From contig NZ_CP116398.1 in NCBI RefSeq assembly GCF_029643245.1, positions 868,001 through 932,000 of the forward strand: a DNA stretch of 64,000 bases, in the 5' to 3' direction. The position numbers and the translations under genes are program-made. Within the stretch, counting starts at the first letter, position 1; each line of letters opens with the position of its first letter. The DNA comes from Methylomonas sp. EFPC3 (GTDB lineage: Bacteria; Pseudomonadota; Gammaproteobacteria; Methylococcales; Methylomonadaceae). Positions 8,075 to 17,376 of the stretch are shown here, one piece after another. The notes under the pieces were generated by a model. That model made no database searches and had not been told where the DNA came from. It saw only the letters and a list, made by a program, of their open reading frames with translations.

Positions 8075-9190
8075 TCACGCGATGAACTGCTCGGCCGGGA
8101 CATAATCGATGGCGAAGGCCTCCGCGATGCCGGCGCAGGTGACCTGACCTTCTATCACGTTAAGGCCTTTTAAAAGTGCTGGATTGTCGCGCAAGGCTTG
8201 TTTCCAGCCTTTGTTTGCCAATTGCAGAACATAAGGTAACGTAGCGTTGGTCAGGGCCAGCGTCGAGGTGCGCGGTACGCCGCCCGGCATATTGGCCACG
8301 GCGTAATGGACGATGCCGTCAACCAAATAAATCGGCTCGGCGTGTGTCGTCGGACGGGTGGTTTCAACGCAACCGCCTTGGTCGACCGCGACGTCGACGA
8401 TCACGGCGCCGGGTTGCATTAGCTTCAGGTCTTCTCTCCGAATCAATTTCGGCGCTGCGGCGCCGGTCACCAGCACGCCGCCGATTACCAGATCGGCCTC
8501 GGCGATTTGTTCCAGGATGGCGTGGCGGCTGGAGAACAACAGTTGCACGTTGGCCGGCAGAATGTCGGCGAGATGGCGCAGACGTTCCAGCGACAAATCC
8601 ATCACCGTGACTTGGGCGCCCAGACCGGCTGCCATTTTAGCGGCCTGGGTGCCGACTACGCCGCCCCCCAAAACCAATACCTTAGCCGGCAGCACGCCAG
8701 GGACCCCGCCCAGCAACATGCCACGGCCGCCGTACAGTTTCTCCAGGTAGTGAGCGCCTTCTTGTACCGCCAGCCGGCCTGCCACCTCCGACATCGGTGT
8801 CAGCAACGGCAATTCGCCGTTGGCCAATTGGACCGTCTCATAGGCGATGCAGGTCGCGCCGGAGGCAAGATGCGCTTCGGTCAATTCGCGATCGGCAGCG
8901 AAGTGAAAATAGGTGAATACGGTTTGGCCTTTGCGCAACAGCGGCCATTCGGTTTTTATCGGTTCCTTGACCTTGACGATCATGTCGGCTTCGGCCCAAA
9001 CCGTTTCGGCGCTGTCGGCCAAGCCGGCACCGGCAGCTTGATATTGTTCGTCGGTGAAGCCGGCACCCACACCGGCGCCGCGCTGCAAGGTCACGCTATG
9101 GCCAGCGGCTACCAAGGCCGCTACTCCGGAAGGTACCAGCGACACGCGGTTTTCGTTGGGTTTGATTTCCTTCGGAATCCCGATTTTCAT
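8075..9190 (-). CDS. ald: Alanine dehydrogenase
   Basis: Ald (371 residues) catalyses NADH-dependent reductive amination of pyruvate to L-alanine and its reverse. It begins [20 protein letters not shown], standard for the family. It has the substrate loop KVKEP near residue 73, the catalytic histidine region TYFHFAAD near 95, the Rossmann motif [19 protein letters not shown] near 170, and VDVAVDQGG near 268. The ATG at 9190 has GAGGTGAAT before it; the longer open frame upstream has no such site. In methanotrophs alanine dehydrogenase can serve as an ammonium-assimilation route. The next gene downstream is the ApaH-like protein, 57 nt away. Confidence 0.95.
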   Translation of the reverse strand: MKIGIPKEIKPNENRVSLVPSGVAALVAAGHSVTLQRGAGVGAGFTDEQYQAAGAGLADSAETVWAEADMIVKVKEPIKTEWPLLRKGQTVFTYFHFAADRELTEAHLASGATCIAYETVQLANGELPLLTPMSEVAGRLAVQEGAHYLEKLYGGRGMLLGGVPGVLPAKVLVLGGGVVGTQAAKMAAGLGAQVTVMDLSLERLRHLADILPANVQLLFSSRHAILEQIAEADLVIGGVLVTGAAAPKLIRREDLKLMQPGAVIVDVAVDQGGCVETTRPTTHAEPIYLVDGIVHYAVANMPGGVPRTSTLALTNATLPYVLQLANKGWKQALRDNPALLKGLNVIEGQVTCAGIAEAFAIDYVPAEQFIA

Positions 9191-9336
9191 ATTCACCTCA
9201 TGGGTTGTTGACCAGCGTTGTTTGGATAATAGCAATAAATGGACCCAGACGAAGTCGCCGAGTTTCAAGAACTTGCGAACCCTTCGCCGGAAGTCGGGAG
9301 GCAATTGTCGGGTTTTACTGTCGTTTTGGCGTAAAC

Positions 9337-9358
9337 CCTTCACCTTATGGGGTGAAGG
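9337..9358. other. Hairpin in the divergent ald / HerA-like gap
   Basis: CCTTCACC (9337-9344) and GGTGAAGG (9351-9358) form a perfect 8-bp inverted repeat with a 6-nt spacer, 50 nt before the HerA-like start. It could be a dyad operator or a leader hairpin. There is no T-tract. Confidence 0.3.
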
Positions 9359-9407
9359 ACTAAAAACTGACTAAGCTTAAGCGGTTAGTTTCAGCTTAGA
9401 GGATGTC

Positions 9408-11066
9408 ATGAACCACACCCAAAACATTCTGATCGGCCACTTGACCGAAGTGAGAGGCGACGGCATGGATGCGCGCATCATCGAAGAACATTCGACCGCG
9501 GCGCCGATCATTCGGCTAGGCGACGAGGAAATTCTGGCCGGCCATATCGGATCTTACGTCGTGATTCGGCAGTCGCATATCGGCGTGTTGGCGTTGGTGT
9601 TCAAAATGTGGGAACGCGACCGTTTCGATAGTGCCGGGAACCGGGCTACAGATCGTTTCATTGCATTGATTCCGGTCGGGGAGTTGACCGAAAACAATGT
9701 GTTCATTCGCGGTGTGCGCCATTATCCAACGCCCGGTGCCGCGGTCTATGCCGTTGGGCTGAGCGAGATCAATGCGATTTTTTCCAAATTTCGCGATTAC
9801 CAGTTTTTTATCGGTCAGTTGGCCAGCCACAAGGATTACCACCTGAGCTTGGACCCGCGGGCCTTGTTCGGCCGACATTTTGCGATCATCGGCCAGTCCG
9901 GTTCGGGTAAATCGTGGACCGTCACCAGTTTGATCCAGCACACGATGAAAGCCATGCCGAAAACGCACATGGTCATGTTGGATTTGCACGGCGAATATTG
10001 CTGGAAGCGTCCCGACGGCAGCATCGAATCGGCGTTTCCGGCCGATCAGGTCAATTATGTCGACGCGTTGGACATGGAGATGCCTTACTGGATGATGAGC
10101 TACGCCGAGTTGGTCGATTTGTTCATCGACCGCGACGACAACGGCGCTTCGATGCAGATGGCGTTTATGCGCGAAATTCTGCAGCAATTGAAACGTAAGG
10201 AAGCCAAGGCGATTGGCTTGGCTTCGGTGACGATAGACACGCCGATCTATTTTTCGTTGGCGGAAATGTATATGCAATTCAAAGCGGCCAACGAGGAGCG
10301 CAAAGACTTCGGTAAAACCAAAGGGGCGTTGTTCGGTCAGTTCGACGAATTTTTGGTCAGGATGCAAAGCCGGTTCAACGACGTGCGCTACGATTTTTTG
10401 TTGAAACCGAAAAAGCGTAATTCGTCGGACAGCATGGCCGGCTTGTTGCGTCAGTTTGTTGGCCTTGGCGACAAAAAAGCCAATATTACCGTGGTCGACC
10501 TTAGTTCGGTGCCGACCGACGTCCGGCCGGCCGTGTCGGCCCAGGTCGGCCGCTTGGCTTACGAATTTAACTATTGGAACCCGAGCCGCCGCGAATTTCC
10601 GATCACGTTGATTTGCGAGGAGGCGCACGCCTATATCCCGCGCGAAAAAAACGGTCAGTTCGACGGCACCCGCAAAATGATGGAACGGATTGCGAAGGAA
10701 GGACGCAAATACGGTGTCTCTATCGGCGTGGTCAGTCAGCGGCCGACCGAACTTTCAGAAACGATGCTGGCGCAATGCAGCTCGTTTATTTGTTTACGCA
10801 CCACCAACCCTGACGACCAGCAATATATCCGGGGTTTGGTACCGGAAGCAGAGGGCGATCTGGCGGATATTTTGAGCTCTTTGGGCCGCGGTGAGGCGTT
10901 GGTGTTGGGCGAGGCAGCGCCGTTACCGACCAGGGTGCAGATTTATCGGCCCAGCCCCGAACCGAAAAGTAACGATGTCGATTACTACACTAGCTGGCGC
11001 GAAGGCCCCGAGGATTTGGATGTGGAAGGCATCGTTCACAATTGGCGGACCCAGAACCGGAATTAA
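9408..11066 (+). CDS. HerA-like / DUF87 hexameric ATPase
   Basis: The 552-residue protein is a FtsK-HerA superfamily ATPase. An N-terminal HAS-barrel-like region (about 1-110) precedes Walker A GQSGSGKS at residues 162-169. Walker B with LICEEAHAY is near residue 400, followed by the segment EGRKYGVSIGVVSQRP and a typical C-terminal LPTRVQIYRP. HerA proteins are DNA translocases; in archaea they pair with NurA nuclease, and in bacteria often with SIR2, nuclease or DUF4297 partners. No such partner is adjacent here: ald is divergent and rpoS follows after 720 bp. It may act alone or with a distant gene. AGAGG precedes the ATG. Confidence 0.85.
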   Translation: MNHTQNILIGHLTEVRGDGMDARIIEEHSTAAPIIRLGDEEILAGHIGSYVVIRQSHIGVLALVFKMWERDRFDSAGNRATDRFIALIPVGELTENNVFIRGVRHYPTPGAAVYAVGLSEINAIFSKFRDYQFFIGQLASHKDYHLSLDPRALFGRHFAIIGQSGSGKSWTVTSLIQHTMKAMPKTHMVMLDLHGEYCWKRPDGSIESAFPADQVNYVDALDMEMPYWMMSYAELVDLFIDRDDNGASMQMAFMREILQQLKRKEAKAIGLASVTIDTPIYFSLAEMYMQFKAANEERKDFGKTKGALFGQFDEFLVRMQSRFNDVRYDFLLKPKKRNSSDSMAGLLRQFVGLGDKKANITVVDLSSVPTDVRPAVSAQVGRLAYEFNYWNPSRREFPITLICEEAHAYIPREKNGQFDGTRKMMERIAKEGRKYGVSIGVVSQRPTELSETMLAQCSSFICLRTTNPDDQQYIRGLVPEAEGDLADILSSLGRGEALVLGEAAPLPTRVQIYRPSPEPKSNDVDYYTSWREGPEDLDVEGIVHNWRTQNRN

Positions 11067-11788
11067 TCGGTTAGTCGATGGGCTGCCGGTACCTAACGTT
11101 TGAAGCCGGCCCTGGTGTGCGCGGGTTAAGCGCGTGCCCGCCCGCGTATTACCGGGGCAGTCATGCGTCAGGCTGGTAAGCGCTCACTCGGCTGAGCGAT
11201 GCGGGACGTGGTTCCGCATCGCCGCTCCATCGCCACAGTCTCCAATCCGACTACCGCCTCACCTACCAAAATTAGGCAGCGAAATAGCCTGTCTATGCAA
11301 TTTCAAGCCGCGCCAAACCCATCGGGCAATTACCTTTTAGGCGAACGATAACCCGCTCATAACTCCCGGCCAAAATGCGGACTGTTTTTTGCAACCGTGA
11401 ATTACATCACTATCTTTTTTCAAAATATAAGTACTAGCTCGAGTTTTTGCCGTTAAAACGCTGCCAAAAACGGAAAAAATCAAATGATGGCGAGATTAAA
11501 ATAAAATTAAAAAAAGAGACGTGCGCCGCAAAAAAATCAATGAATTCAATTTATAAGACGAATCTTTTAAAGTTATACTGCGTCACGCCGTTAAGGTAAG
11601 TGTCCGTTATGAGTCTTTCGGAATAAAGCACTAGCGGCACTTGGAGCCTCTGGTTTTCATGCTTCGTATCAAGAGAGAAGAGGCGGGTACCGCCCATGGC
11701 ATCTTGAGGTTTATAAAGGAAGATCGCTTATCCGGCTGGATAATAAAAAATAATTGAATCGGCAAGCCAAATACCTGGGAGATTAAAT
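11067..11788 (+). other. Long intergenic region and probable rpoS leader
   Basis: No convincing gene lies in this 722-bp gap. It holds a 9-bp hairpin (GCGATGCGG with CCGCATCGC, about 11194-11220) after the HerA-like gene, then a markedly AT-rich block at about 11390-11580. From a TATACT box at 11574, a transcript of about 200 nt would precede rpoS. That leader contains a small hairpin (GGCGG 11682-11686 with CCGCC 11690-11694) and other pairing potential. Long structured leaders controlled by small RNAs are known for rpoS in other gammaproteobacteria; here that is inference. Confidence 0.45.
11574..11579 (+). promoter_or_regulatory. Candidate rpoS -10 box
   Basis: TATACT at 11574-11579 matches the sigma-70 -10 consensus at five of six bases. 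A weak TTATAA lies 17 bp upstream. It sits at the junction of the AT-rich block and the proposed leader. Confidence 0.4.
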
Positions 11789-12769
11789 ATGATGGAAGAA
11801 ACTTTAGATGTAATAAAAGATATGGATATTCCAGACTTTATTTCTTTTGAGGATGTGGAGGACGATGTAGTTGAAGTCGATCCTAATGAAAATTTCAAAT
11901 TAACTGAAATAGAAAGCGGTGATTCGCAAAGTGATAGCGGTTTCGATGCTACTCGCGCTTACTTGAACGAGCTCAGTAAGTCCCAGTTATTAACGGCCGA
12001 TGAGGAAAAGATATACGGAAAACGCACGCAGCAAGGGGATCCACAAGCGCGAAAAATCATGATCGAAAGCAATTTGCGTTTGGTCGTCAAAATTTCTCGC
12101 CGCTATTTGAATCGAGGCTTGCCTTTGCTCGATTTGATTGAGGAAGGTAACCTGGGTTTGATCAGAGCCGTGGAAAAATTCGATCCGGACCGCGGCTTCC
12201 GCTTTTCCACTTATGCTACTTGGTGGATTCGACAAACCATAGAGCGTGCGATTATGAACCAGACGCGGACTATCCGCTTGCCGATTCATATCGTCAAAGA
12301 AATGAATATTTATTTGAAAGCGCAAAGGAATCTGGCGCAACAGCTGGACCATGAGCCGACAGTTGATGAAATCGCTAAACATTTGGATAAGCCGGCGAAA
12401 ACTGTCAGTAAAATGCTGAAACTGAATGAACGAGTTACTTCGGTAGATGTGTCTTTCGGAAAAGATTTCGACAAGCCCTTATTGGAAACCATTTCCGAAG
12501 AAGAGAGCCGTAACCCGGCGGAAATTTTGCAGGACAACTTTATCCAAAATAACGTCACATATTGGGTATATCAACTGGCCGAGAAACAACGCGAGGTGAT
12601 TTGTCGGCGTTACGGACTATGTGGTTTCGAAAATGCGACCTTGGAACAAGTGGCTCTGGAATTGGGCGTCACTCGGGAGCGGGTGCGGCAAATTCAGATG
12701 GATGGTCTCAAACGTTTGAAGGAAATCTTGGAAACCAGCGGTTATTCCTTTGAATCCATCTTTAGTTAA
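11789..12769 (+). CDS. rpoS: RNA polymerase sigma factor RpoS
   Basis: The 326-residue product is a primary-like sigma factor of the RpoS (sigma-38) group, directing stationary-phase and general stress transcription. Region 1.2 is marked by [21 protein letters not shown]. Region 2 has the core-binding and -10 recognition segments [20 protein letters not shown] and [17 protein letters not shown]. Region 4.2 carries the helix-turn-helix [20 protein letters not shown]. The absence of a long region 1.1 and the length separate it from RpoD. An acidic N-terminus (about 1-50) is species specific. GGGAG precedes the ATG. A strong hairpin follows the stop. Confidence 0.93.
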   Translation: MMEETLDVIKDMDIPDFISFEDVEDDVVEVDPNENFKLTEIESGDSQSDSGFDATRAYLNELSKSQLLTADEEKIYGKRTQQGDPQARKIMIESNLRLVVKISRRYLNRGLPLLDLIEEGNLGLIRAVEKFDPDRGFRFSTYATWWIRQTIERAIMNQTRTIRLPIHIVKEMNIYLKAQRNLAQQLDHEPTVDEIAKHLDKPAKTVSKMLKLNERVTSVDVSFGKDFDKPLLETISEEESRNPAEILQDNFIQNNVTYWVYQLAEKQREVICRRYGLCGFENATLEQVALELGVTRERVRQIQMDGLKRLKEILETSGYSFESIFS

Positions 12770-12786
12770 CTAGTGTGATTATCTTC

Positions 12787-12818
12787 AACCGGTCCCACTG
12801 CCGCAGTGGGATCCGGTT
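12787..12818 (+). terminator. Hairpin downstream of rpoS, candidate terminator
   Basis: A 14-bp stem with one bulged base (12787-12800 with 12804-12818) and a CCG loop lies 18 nt after the rpoS stop, between convergent genes. There is no clear T-tract, so it may be a transcript-stabilising or Rho-assisted end for both sides. Confidence 0.55.
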
Positions 12819-12860
12819 CGAGCGAGTTGTTGTCTGGGTGTCCATTTTCGCAATTTGCTT

Positions 12861-14093
12861 TTATTGGTAGAGCGGCAAATCATCCAGTCTTTTGTCGATT
12901 TCCGAAATAACTTCCTGGTAACGTTTGCTGCCTACGCGTTCAAAACGTTGCTTAAAATCCATTTCGTCCATATGCTCCGGCAGGTCTTGTACCTCGGGGA
13001 TAATGGCCGAATAGTCTTTGGTCTCCGCCATTAATTTTTGCAGTAGCCTGGCTTTGGTCTGGGAGGCGATAGCCATCCGGCCGAAACGGCTCCCGGCCAT
13101 ATCGGCGGACAAGTCGATGAAACTGAAGCCGCTGCCTTGCCGGGCGTCGCCCAATTCCTTGTCCACGCCCATTCTTTCGCCCAATAACGACGCATCCACT
13201 GCCGCCAACAAGGCCGAAGCGATGAAATGTTGCGGAATATCGACGCGCTTGTAGGCGAAGACCGGGTATTCCTTGCTGTATACCAAACCCACGGGCAAAA
13301 ATCGGCGTAAGTCGCGCTTGTAGATGTAACTGGCCACAGCGATGATGATGGCGCGGTTTTCCTGGATGGCATCGGCTTCGGGGGTGTTTTGGTAAGCGGT
13401 TGCGAATAAAGGTTGCAGTAATTCGATCAAGGACAGGCGCCAGTCCGGATCGTGTCGATTGACGATATCGTTGATTTGTTGTTGATACAGATGCAGGTTG
13501 GGATACTCGGCGTGTTTTCGAATCACCAACTGTTTGGCGGCGTCCGCTATTGAGCCCAAATAACTGATCTCCAGTGTTTGTGGGCCGATTTGCACATTTT
13601 TGACATACTGGGTCAGAACTTGCCAGTAGTCGTTTAGCGGCGTATGGGTGACCAAGGCTGGAATCAATAGGTTTGCCGCCGGATCCGGAATCGAAATTTC
13701 GCCGACTTTGAACGACTTTAACCGAATACTATCGTTTAGTTGCCGCACGCTGAAACTGAAATCAAGGTAGTGCCCGAACAAGGTTTCCGGCACGAATACT
13801 GCGATTTGGCAGTCTATTCGATCCTGGCCGAAATGGACTTGGGTGGTATTTTCGACGAAATGGTCCAGCAAATAGCTGGTGGCAATATTCAAATCCTTTT
13901 GATCCAAATTGACGGTTTTCAGTTGACTCCGCTCTTCGGGACGTACTTGCAGCAATTGTTTGGCGCGTTGGATGTCGTCGCGGGTCAGTCCCTGATTCAA
14001 GCTGGGCAACGGCGAGTCGTCGATCGCGAATAGCAACAGTACTGCCAATAGCGCCGCGGTCGAGAACAGCGCGAATAACAAAGCCTTCAGCAT
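12861..14093 (-). CDS. Membrane-anchored hypothetical protein, ppx-linked
   Basis: I do not recognise a family. The 410-residue product starts with a single hydrophobic segment (residues about 1-22, MLKALLFALFSTAALLAVLL) followed by a long mostly soluble region, so it is probably an inner-membrane-anchored periplasmic protein. It contains DDIQRAKQLLQ near 37 and an alpha-helical C-terminus rich in charged residues. The open frame extends far into ppx, but the ATG at 14093 overlaps the ppx stop by 7 nt and gives a sensible anchor. The tight overlap means co-translation with exopolyphosphatase, so a role in phosphate or envelope stress physiology is possible but unproven. Confidence 0.65.
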   Translation of the reverse strand: MLKALLFALFSTAALLAVLLLFAIDDSPLPSLNQGLTRDDIQRAKQLLQVRPEERSQLKTVNLDQKDLNIATSYLLDHFVENTTQVHFGQDRIDCQIAVFVPETLFGHYLDFSFSVRQLNDSIRLKSFKVGEISIPDPAANLLIPALVTHTPLNDYWQVLTQYVKNVQIGPQTLEISYLGSIADAAKQLVIRKHAEYPNLHLYQQQINDIVNRHDPDWRLSLIELLQPLFATAYQNTPEADAIQENRAIIIAVASYIYKRDLRRFLPVGLVYSKEYPVFAYKRVDIPQHFIASALLAAVDASLLGERMGVDKELGDARQGSGFSFIDLSADMAGSRFGRMAIASQTKARLLQKLMAETKDYSAIIPEVQDLPEHMDEMDFKQRFERVGSKRYQEVISEIDKRLDDLPLYQ

Positions 14094-15589
14094 TGATCGA
14101 TGATCAACTCGAAATTGGCGTCTTCCAGGTAATGCATTTCTTTTTTCAAGTCGGCGTAGGTCAGCGGTGCCTGTTCCAGCCAGCCTTCCGGAAACGCGAG
14201 TTTGATGGTATTGCCGTCGATATCGATTTTGAAGTCGGCACGTTGGCTGTGGCGGTTTCGGTGGAGTACCGTCGCCAAGCGAAACACGATGGCCATAATC
14301 GGAGCATTTTGCCGCCAGGGATGAGGCAAGTCGGCGAAGCGCTCGAGACGCAGCTTTTTGCGGTGGCTGCGTACCAACTTCGACAGCAGCAATTGATCTT
14401 GCTTGGAGAATCCGGCCAGATCGCCGTTCTCCAGGATGTATGCACTGTGTTTGTGGTAATGACTGTGCGCGATTTCGAAGCCGATTTCGTGCAGCTCTGC
14501 CGCCCACACCAGAAATTGCAGGCTGGCCGGATTGTCTTGAAAGCAGGGGTGTGATTCTAATTGCCGCACAATGTAACGCAGGGTATCTTGCAGTTGCTCG
14601 CTATGGCGTTGATCGGTGTGGTAGCGGGCGGCAATCAGTTTACTGGTCTGCGAACGAATATCGTCGTTATAGATGCGGCCCAACAGGTCGTAAACCAAGC
14701 CCTCGCGCAGCGCGCCGTCGGACACCGTCATTTGTTCGATATGCAAGGTCTTGAACGTCGCATAGACGATTGCGACCGCGCCGATAAAGACCGGGCGGCG
14801 CTCCAGGCTCAATGCCGGGAAATTGATCTGCTCCACTTTATCCAGCTTCAACAATTGCGCAACCAGTTGCTCCATGCCGGCCAGCGTAATGCCGTTGTTG
14901 CTCCAGCCCGAGGTTTGCAGCACGTTGCTGATCGCCTTCAAACTGCCGGAGGCGCCGATCGCTTCATCCCAGTTTTGGGAATGGAAGGTGTTTTGGAAGG
15001 GTTCCAAATGCTGTTCGGCAAACAGCGTGGCTTTGCGGAACGCTCGCTTGTTGATGTCGCCGTTCTTAAAAAAAAGCTGGCTAACCGTGACGCAACCCAT
15101 GTTCAGGCTTTCCTTGGTATGGGCGACATCGTTGCGACCGATGATGTATTCCGTGCTGCTACCGCCGATATCCATCACAAAGCGGTTATTGGCGTTGCTG
15201 GCCAGACTGTGGGCCACACCTTGGTAGATCAAACGGGCTTCTTCGATGCCGGAAATGATATGAATCGGATGGCCTAAGGCCCGTTCGGCTTTTTTGATGA
15301 ACTGTTGCGAGTTCTTGGCGATGCGCAAGGTATTGGTACCGACGATGGCCACGCTGTTCGGTGGGAAATTGCGAATGCGTTGGCCGAAGCGTTCCAGGCA
15401 AGCCAGTGCCCGTTCTTGCGTAGCCTGATCCAGGTACTTCTGCGAGTCCAGTCCCGCTGCCAGGCGCACCATTTCTTTCAATCGGTCCAGGGTTTGCAGC
15501 TTTCCGTCGTGCAAACTGCAAATGATCATGTGGAAACTGTTGGAGCCAAGATCGACCGCGGCGACGCTGGTCGGTATTTGCTGAGGCAC
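14087..15589 (-). CDS. ppx: Exopolyphosphatase / guanosine pentaphosphate phosphatase
   Basis: The product (500 residues) releases phosphate from the ends of polyphosphate and may also hydrolyse pppGpp. The actin-fold phosphate motifs are clear: AAVDLGSNSFHM near residue 10, VAIVGTNTLRIAKN near 85, and MDIGGSSTEYIIG near 140. The C-terminal half carries an HD-like helical domain (AAELHEIGFEIAHSHYHKHS). I chose GTG at 15589, which has AGGAA eight bases upstream and matches the usual Ppx length; the longer frame to 15685 has no support. It is followed by an overlapping membrane-anchored gene. The partner kinase ppk lies far away at 53.5-55.6 kb and is frameshifted. Confidence 0.92.
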   Translation of the reverse strand: MPQQIPTSVAAVDLGSNSFHMIICSLHDGKLQTLDRLKEMVRLAAGLDSQKYLDQATQERALACLERFGQRIRNFPPNSVAIVGTNTLRIAKNSQQFIKKAERALGHPIHIISGIEEARLIYQGVAHSLASNANNRFVMDIGGSSTEYIIGRNDVAHTKESLNMGCVTVSQLFFKNGDINKRAFRKATLFAEQHLEPFQNTFHSQNWDEAIGASGSLKAISNVLQTSGWSNNGITLAGMEQLVAQLLKLDKVEQINFPALSLERRPVFIGAVAIVYATFKTLHIEQMTVSDGALREGLVYDLLGRIYNDDIRSQTSKLIAARYHTDQRHSEQLQDTLRYIVRQLESHPCFQDNPASLQFLVWAAELHEIGFEIAHSHYHKHSAYILENGDLAGFSKQDQLLLSKLVRSHRKKLRLERFADLPHPWRQNAPIMAIVFRLATVLHRNRHSQRADFKIDIDGNTIKLAFPEGWLEQAPLTYADLKKEMHYLEDANFELIIDQC

Positions 15590-15708
15590 GAGTCTGTTCC
15601 TGTTCGGACTACGGGGGAAGGCGGAGTCTGATAGAATTCCGCAGCTTAACTGGCGATACCGTTCCCAACTGGCGCCAGCTTTCATCGGCGGCCATTATAA
15701 CTTAGAGC

Positions 15709-16614
15709 ATGACGGCTTTATCCATTCAAAACTTAAAAAAAACGTATAGCAACGGCTTCGAAGCCTTGAAGGGCGTGGATCTGGAAGTCGAACGCGGTGA
15801 CTTTTTCGCGTTACTCGGCCCCAACGGCGCCGGCAAATCCACGTTGATCGGCATCATCAGTTCTTTGGTCAATAAAACCAGCGGCAAGGTCAGCATCTTC
15901 GACCACGATCTGGACACCGACCCGGTCGCGGCAAAAACCTGCATCGGCGCGGTGCCGCAGGAAATCAACTTCAACCAATTCGAAACCTGTTTCAGCGTGG
16001 TTTTCAACCAGGCCGGTTATTACGGGATTCCGCGCAAGTTGGCGATGCAACGCACCGAGCAGTGCTTGCGCCAGGTTGAACTGTGGGATAAGCGCGATAC
16101 CGTGTCGCGGCGGTTGTCGGGCGGCATGAAACGGCGCTTGATGATCGCGCGGGCGATGGTGCATTCGCCGCGGCTGCTGATTCTGGATGAACCGACCGCC
16201 GGAGTCGACATCGAGATCCGGCGTTCGATGTGGGAGATGATGCAGGCGGTAAACAAACAAGGCACGACCATCATCCTGACGACCCACTATCTGGAAGAGG
16301 CGGAAAGCCTGTGTCGCAATATTGCGATCATCGACAACGGCCAGATCATCGAGAAATCGGCGATGCATCAATTGCTGGGCCGGATGCATACCGACCATTT
16401 CGTGCTGGATGTCGGGCGCAGTCTGAGCGGCGTGCCGGCGATCCCCGGTTACCATATCGAATTGGTCTCGGAACGCAGTCTGGAAGTGGCCGTGCCGAAA
16501 AGCCTCGGTTTAAACCGATTGTTTCAGGAGCTCTCCGCCCGGCAGATTGAAGTGTTGAGTCTGCGTAACAAATCCAACCGTCTCGAACAACTTTTCCTGG
16601 ACTTGGTGCAATGA
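15709..16614 (+). CDS. ABC-2 exporter ATP-binding protein (YadG-like)
   Basis: This 301-residue ATPase powers an ABC-2 type exporter with the permease encoded next. Walker A (GPNGAGKSTLIG) is near residue 38, the Q-loop GAVPQEINFN near 82, signature LSGGMKRRL near 137, and Walker B LLILDEPTAGVD near 158. The GVDIEIRRSMW segment after Walker B is typical of the DrrA/YadG/NodI group. It overlaps the permease start by 4 nt (ATGA). The substrate is unknown; related systems export polysaccharide precursors or drugs. The gene diverges from ppx across 119 bp. Confidence 0.9.
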   Translation: MTALSIQNLKKTYSNGFEALKGVDLEVERGDFFALLGPNGAGKSTLIGIISSLVNKTSGKVSIFDHDLDTDPVAAKTCIGAVPQEINFNQFETCFSVVFNQAGYYGIPRKLAMQRTEQCLRQVELWDKRDTVSRRLSGGMKRRLMIARAMVHSPRLLILDEPTAGVDIEIRRSMWEMMQAVNKQGTTIILTTHYLEEAESLCRNIAIIDNGQIIEKSAMHQLLGRMHTDHFVLDVGRSLSGVPAIPGYHIELVSERSLEVAVPKSLGLNRLFQELSARQIEVLSLRNKSNRLEQLFLDLVQ

Positions 16615-17375
16615 ACTATTCCGTGGCCTTTTCGACCATCTTAATCAAGGAAATTCGCCGCTTCACCCGGATTTGGCCGCAAACCTTGCTGCCGCCGGCC
16701 ATCACTACGGCGTTGTATTTTCTGATCTTCGGCAAATTGATCGGCGACCGGATCGGCTTGGTGCACGGCGTCCGCTATATGGATTACATCGTGCCCGGCA
16801 TTATTTTGATGTCGGTGATCAGTCATTCCTATTCGAACGTGGTGTCCTCGTTCTATTCCACCAAGTTTCAGCGCCACATCGAAGAGCTGCTGGTGGCGCC
16901 GGTGCCGAATTATGTGATTTTGTCCGGTTACGTTTGCGGCGGCATCGCCCGCGGCGTATTGGTGGGCTTGGTCGTGGCCGGTATTTCGATGGCCTTCACC
17001 GACACGGCAATTTTGCATTGGGATATCGCGGCAGCGGTATTCGTGTTGACAGCGACCTTGTTCGCCTTGGCCGGCTTCATCAATGCCGTATTCGCCGACA
17101 GTTTCGACGATATTTCCATCATCCCGAACTTCATCCTGACGCCGCTCAGCTATTTGGGCGGCGTGTTTTACTCGGTCGAAATGCTGCCCGGTATCTGGCA
17201 GAAGGTTGCTCAGGGCAATCCGATTTTGTACATGATCAACGCCTTTCGTTACGGCATGATCGGCGTCAGCGACGTGCAAATTCAGATTGCGTTTGCGATG
17301 ACGGCCGGCTTTATTCTGCTGCTGGCCGGCCTGAGCCTGTTTTTACTGCACAAAGGCATCGGCATCAAAAACTGA
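16611..17375 (+). CDS. ABC-2 type permease (YadH-like)
   Basis: The 254-residue membrane protein has six predicted hydrophobic segments, as expected for an ABC-2 permease half. The region GVRYMDYIVPGIILMSVISH and the late FILTPLSYLGGVFYSVEMLP are characteristic of this family (the latter is the conserved loop before the fifth helix). It forms the transmembrane part of the exporter with the upstream ATPase, whose stop codon overlaps its ATG. The next gene, fnr, is convergent and its stop lies one base away, so there is no room for a separate terminator. Confidence 0.88.
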   Translation: MNYSVAFSTILIKEIRRFTRIWPQTLLPPAITTALYFLIFGKLIGDRIGLVHGVRYMDYIVPGIILMSVISHSYSNVVSSFYSTKFQRHIEELLVAPVPNYVILSGYVCGGIARGVLVGLVVAGISMAFTDTAILHWDIAAAVFVLTATLFALAGFINAVFADSFDDISIIPNFILTPLSYLGGVFYSVEMLPGIWQKVAQGNPILYMINAFRYGMIGVSDVQIQIAFAMTAGFILLLAGLSLFLLHKGIGIKN

Positions 17376-17376
17376 T

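Noticed and set aside
9408..11066. HerA-like gene as part of an anti-phage system
   Set aside because: No nuclease, SIR2 or other partner gene is adjacent, so a defence call cannot be supported.
11134..11340. A 68-codon open frame after the HerA-like gene
   Set aside because: No ribosome binding site, unusual composition, and it spans a hairpin; not a credible gene.
11586..11760. Possible 6S RNA or other known structural RNA before rpoS
   Set aside because: I could not match the characteristic open-bubble fold or conserved 6S sequence; a leader is the simpler reading.
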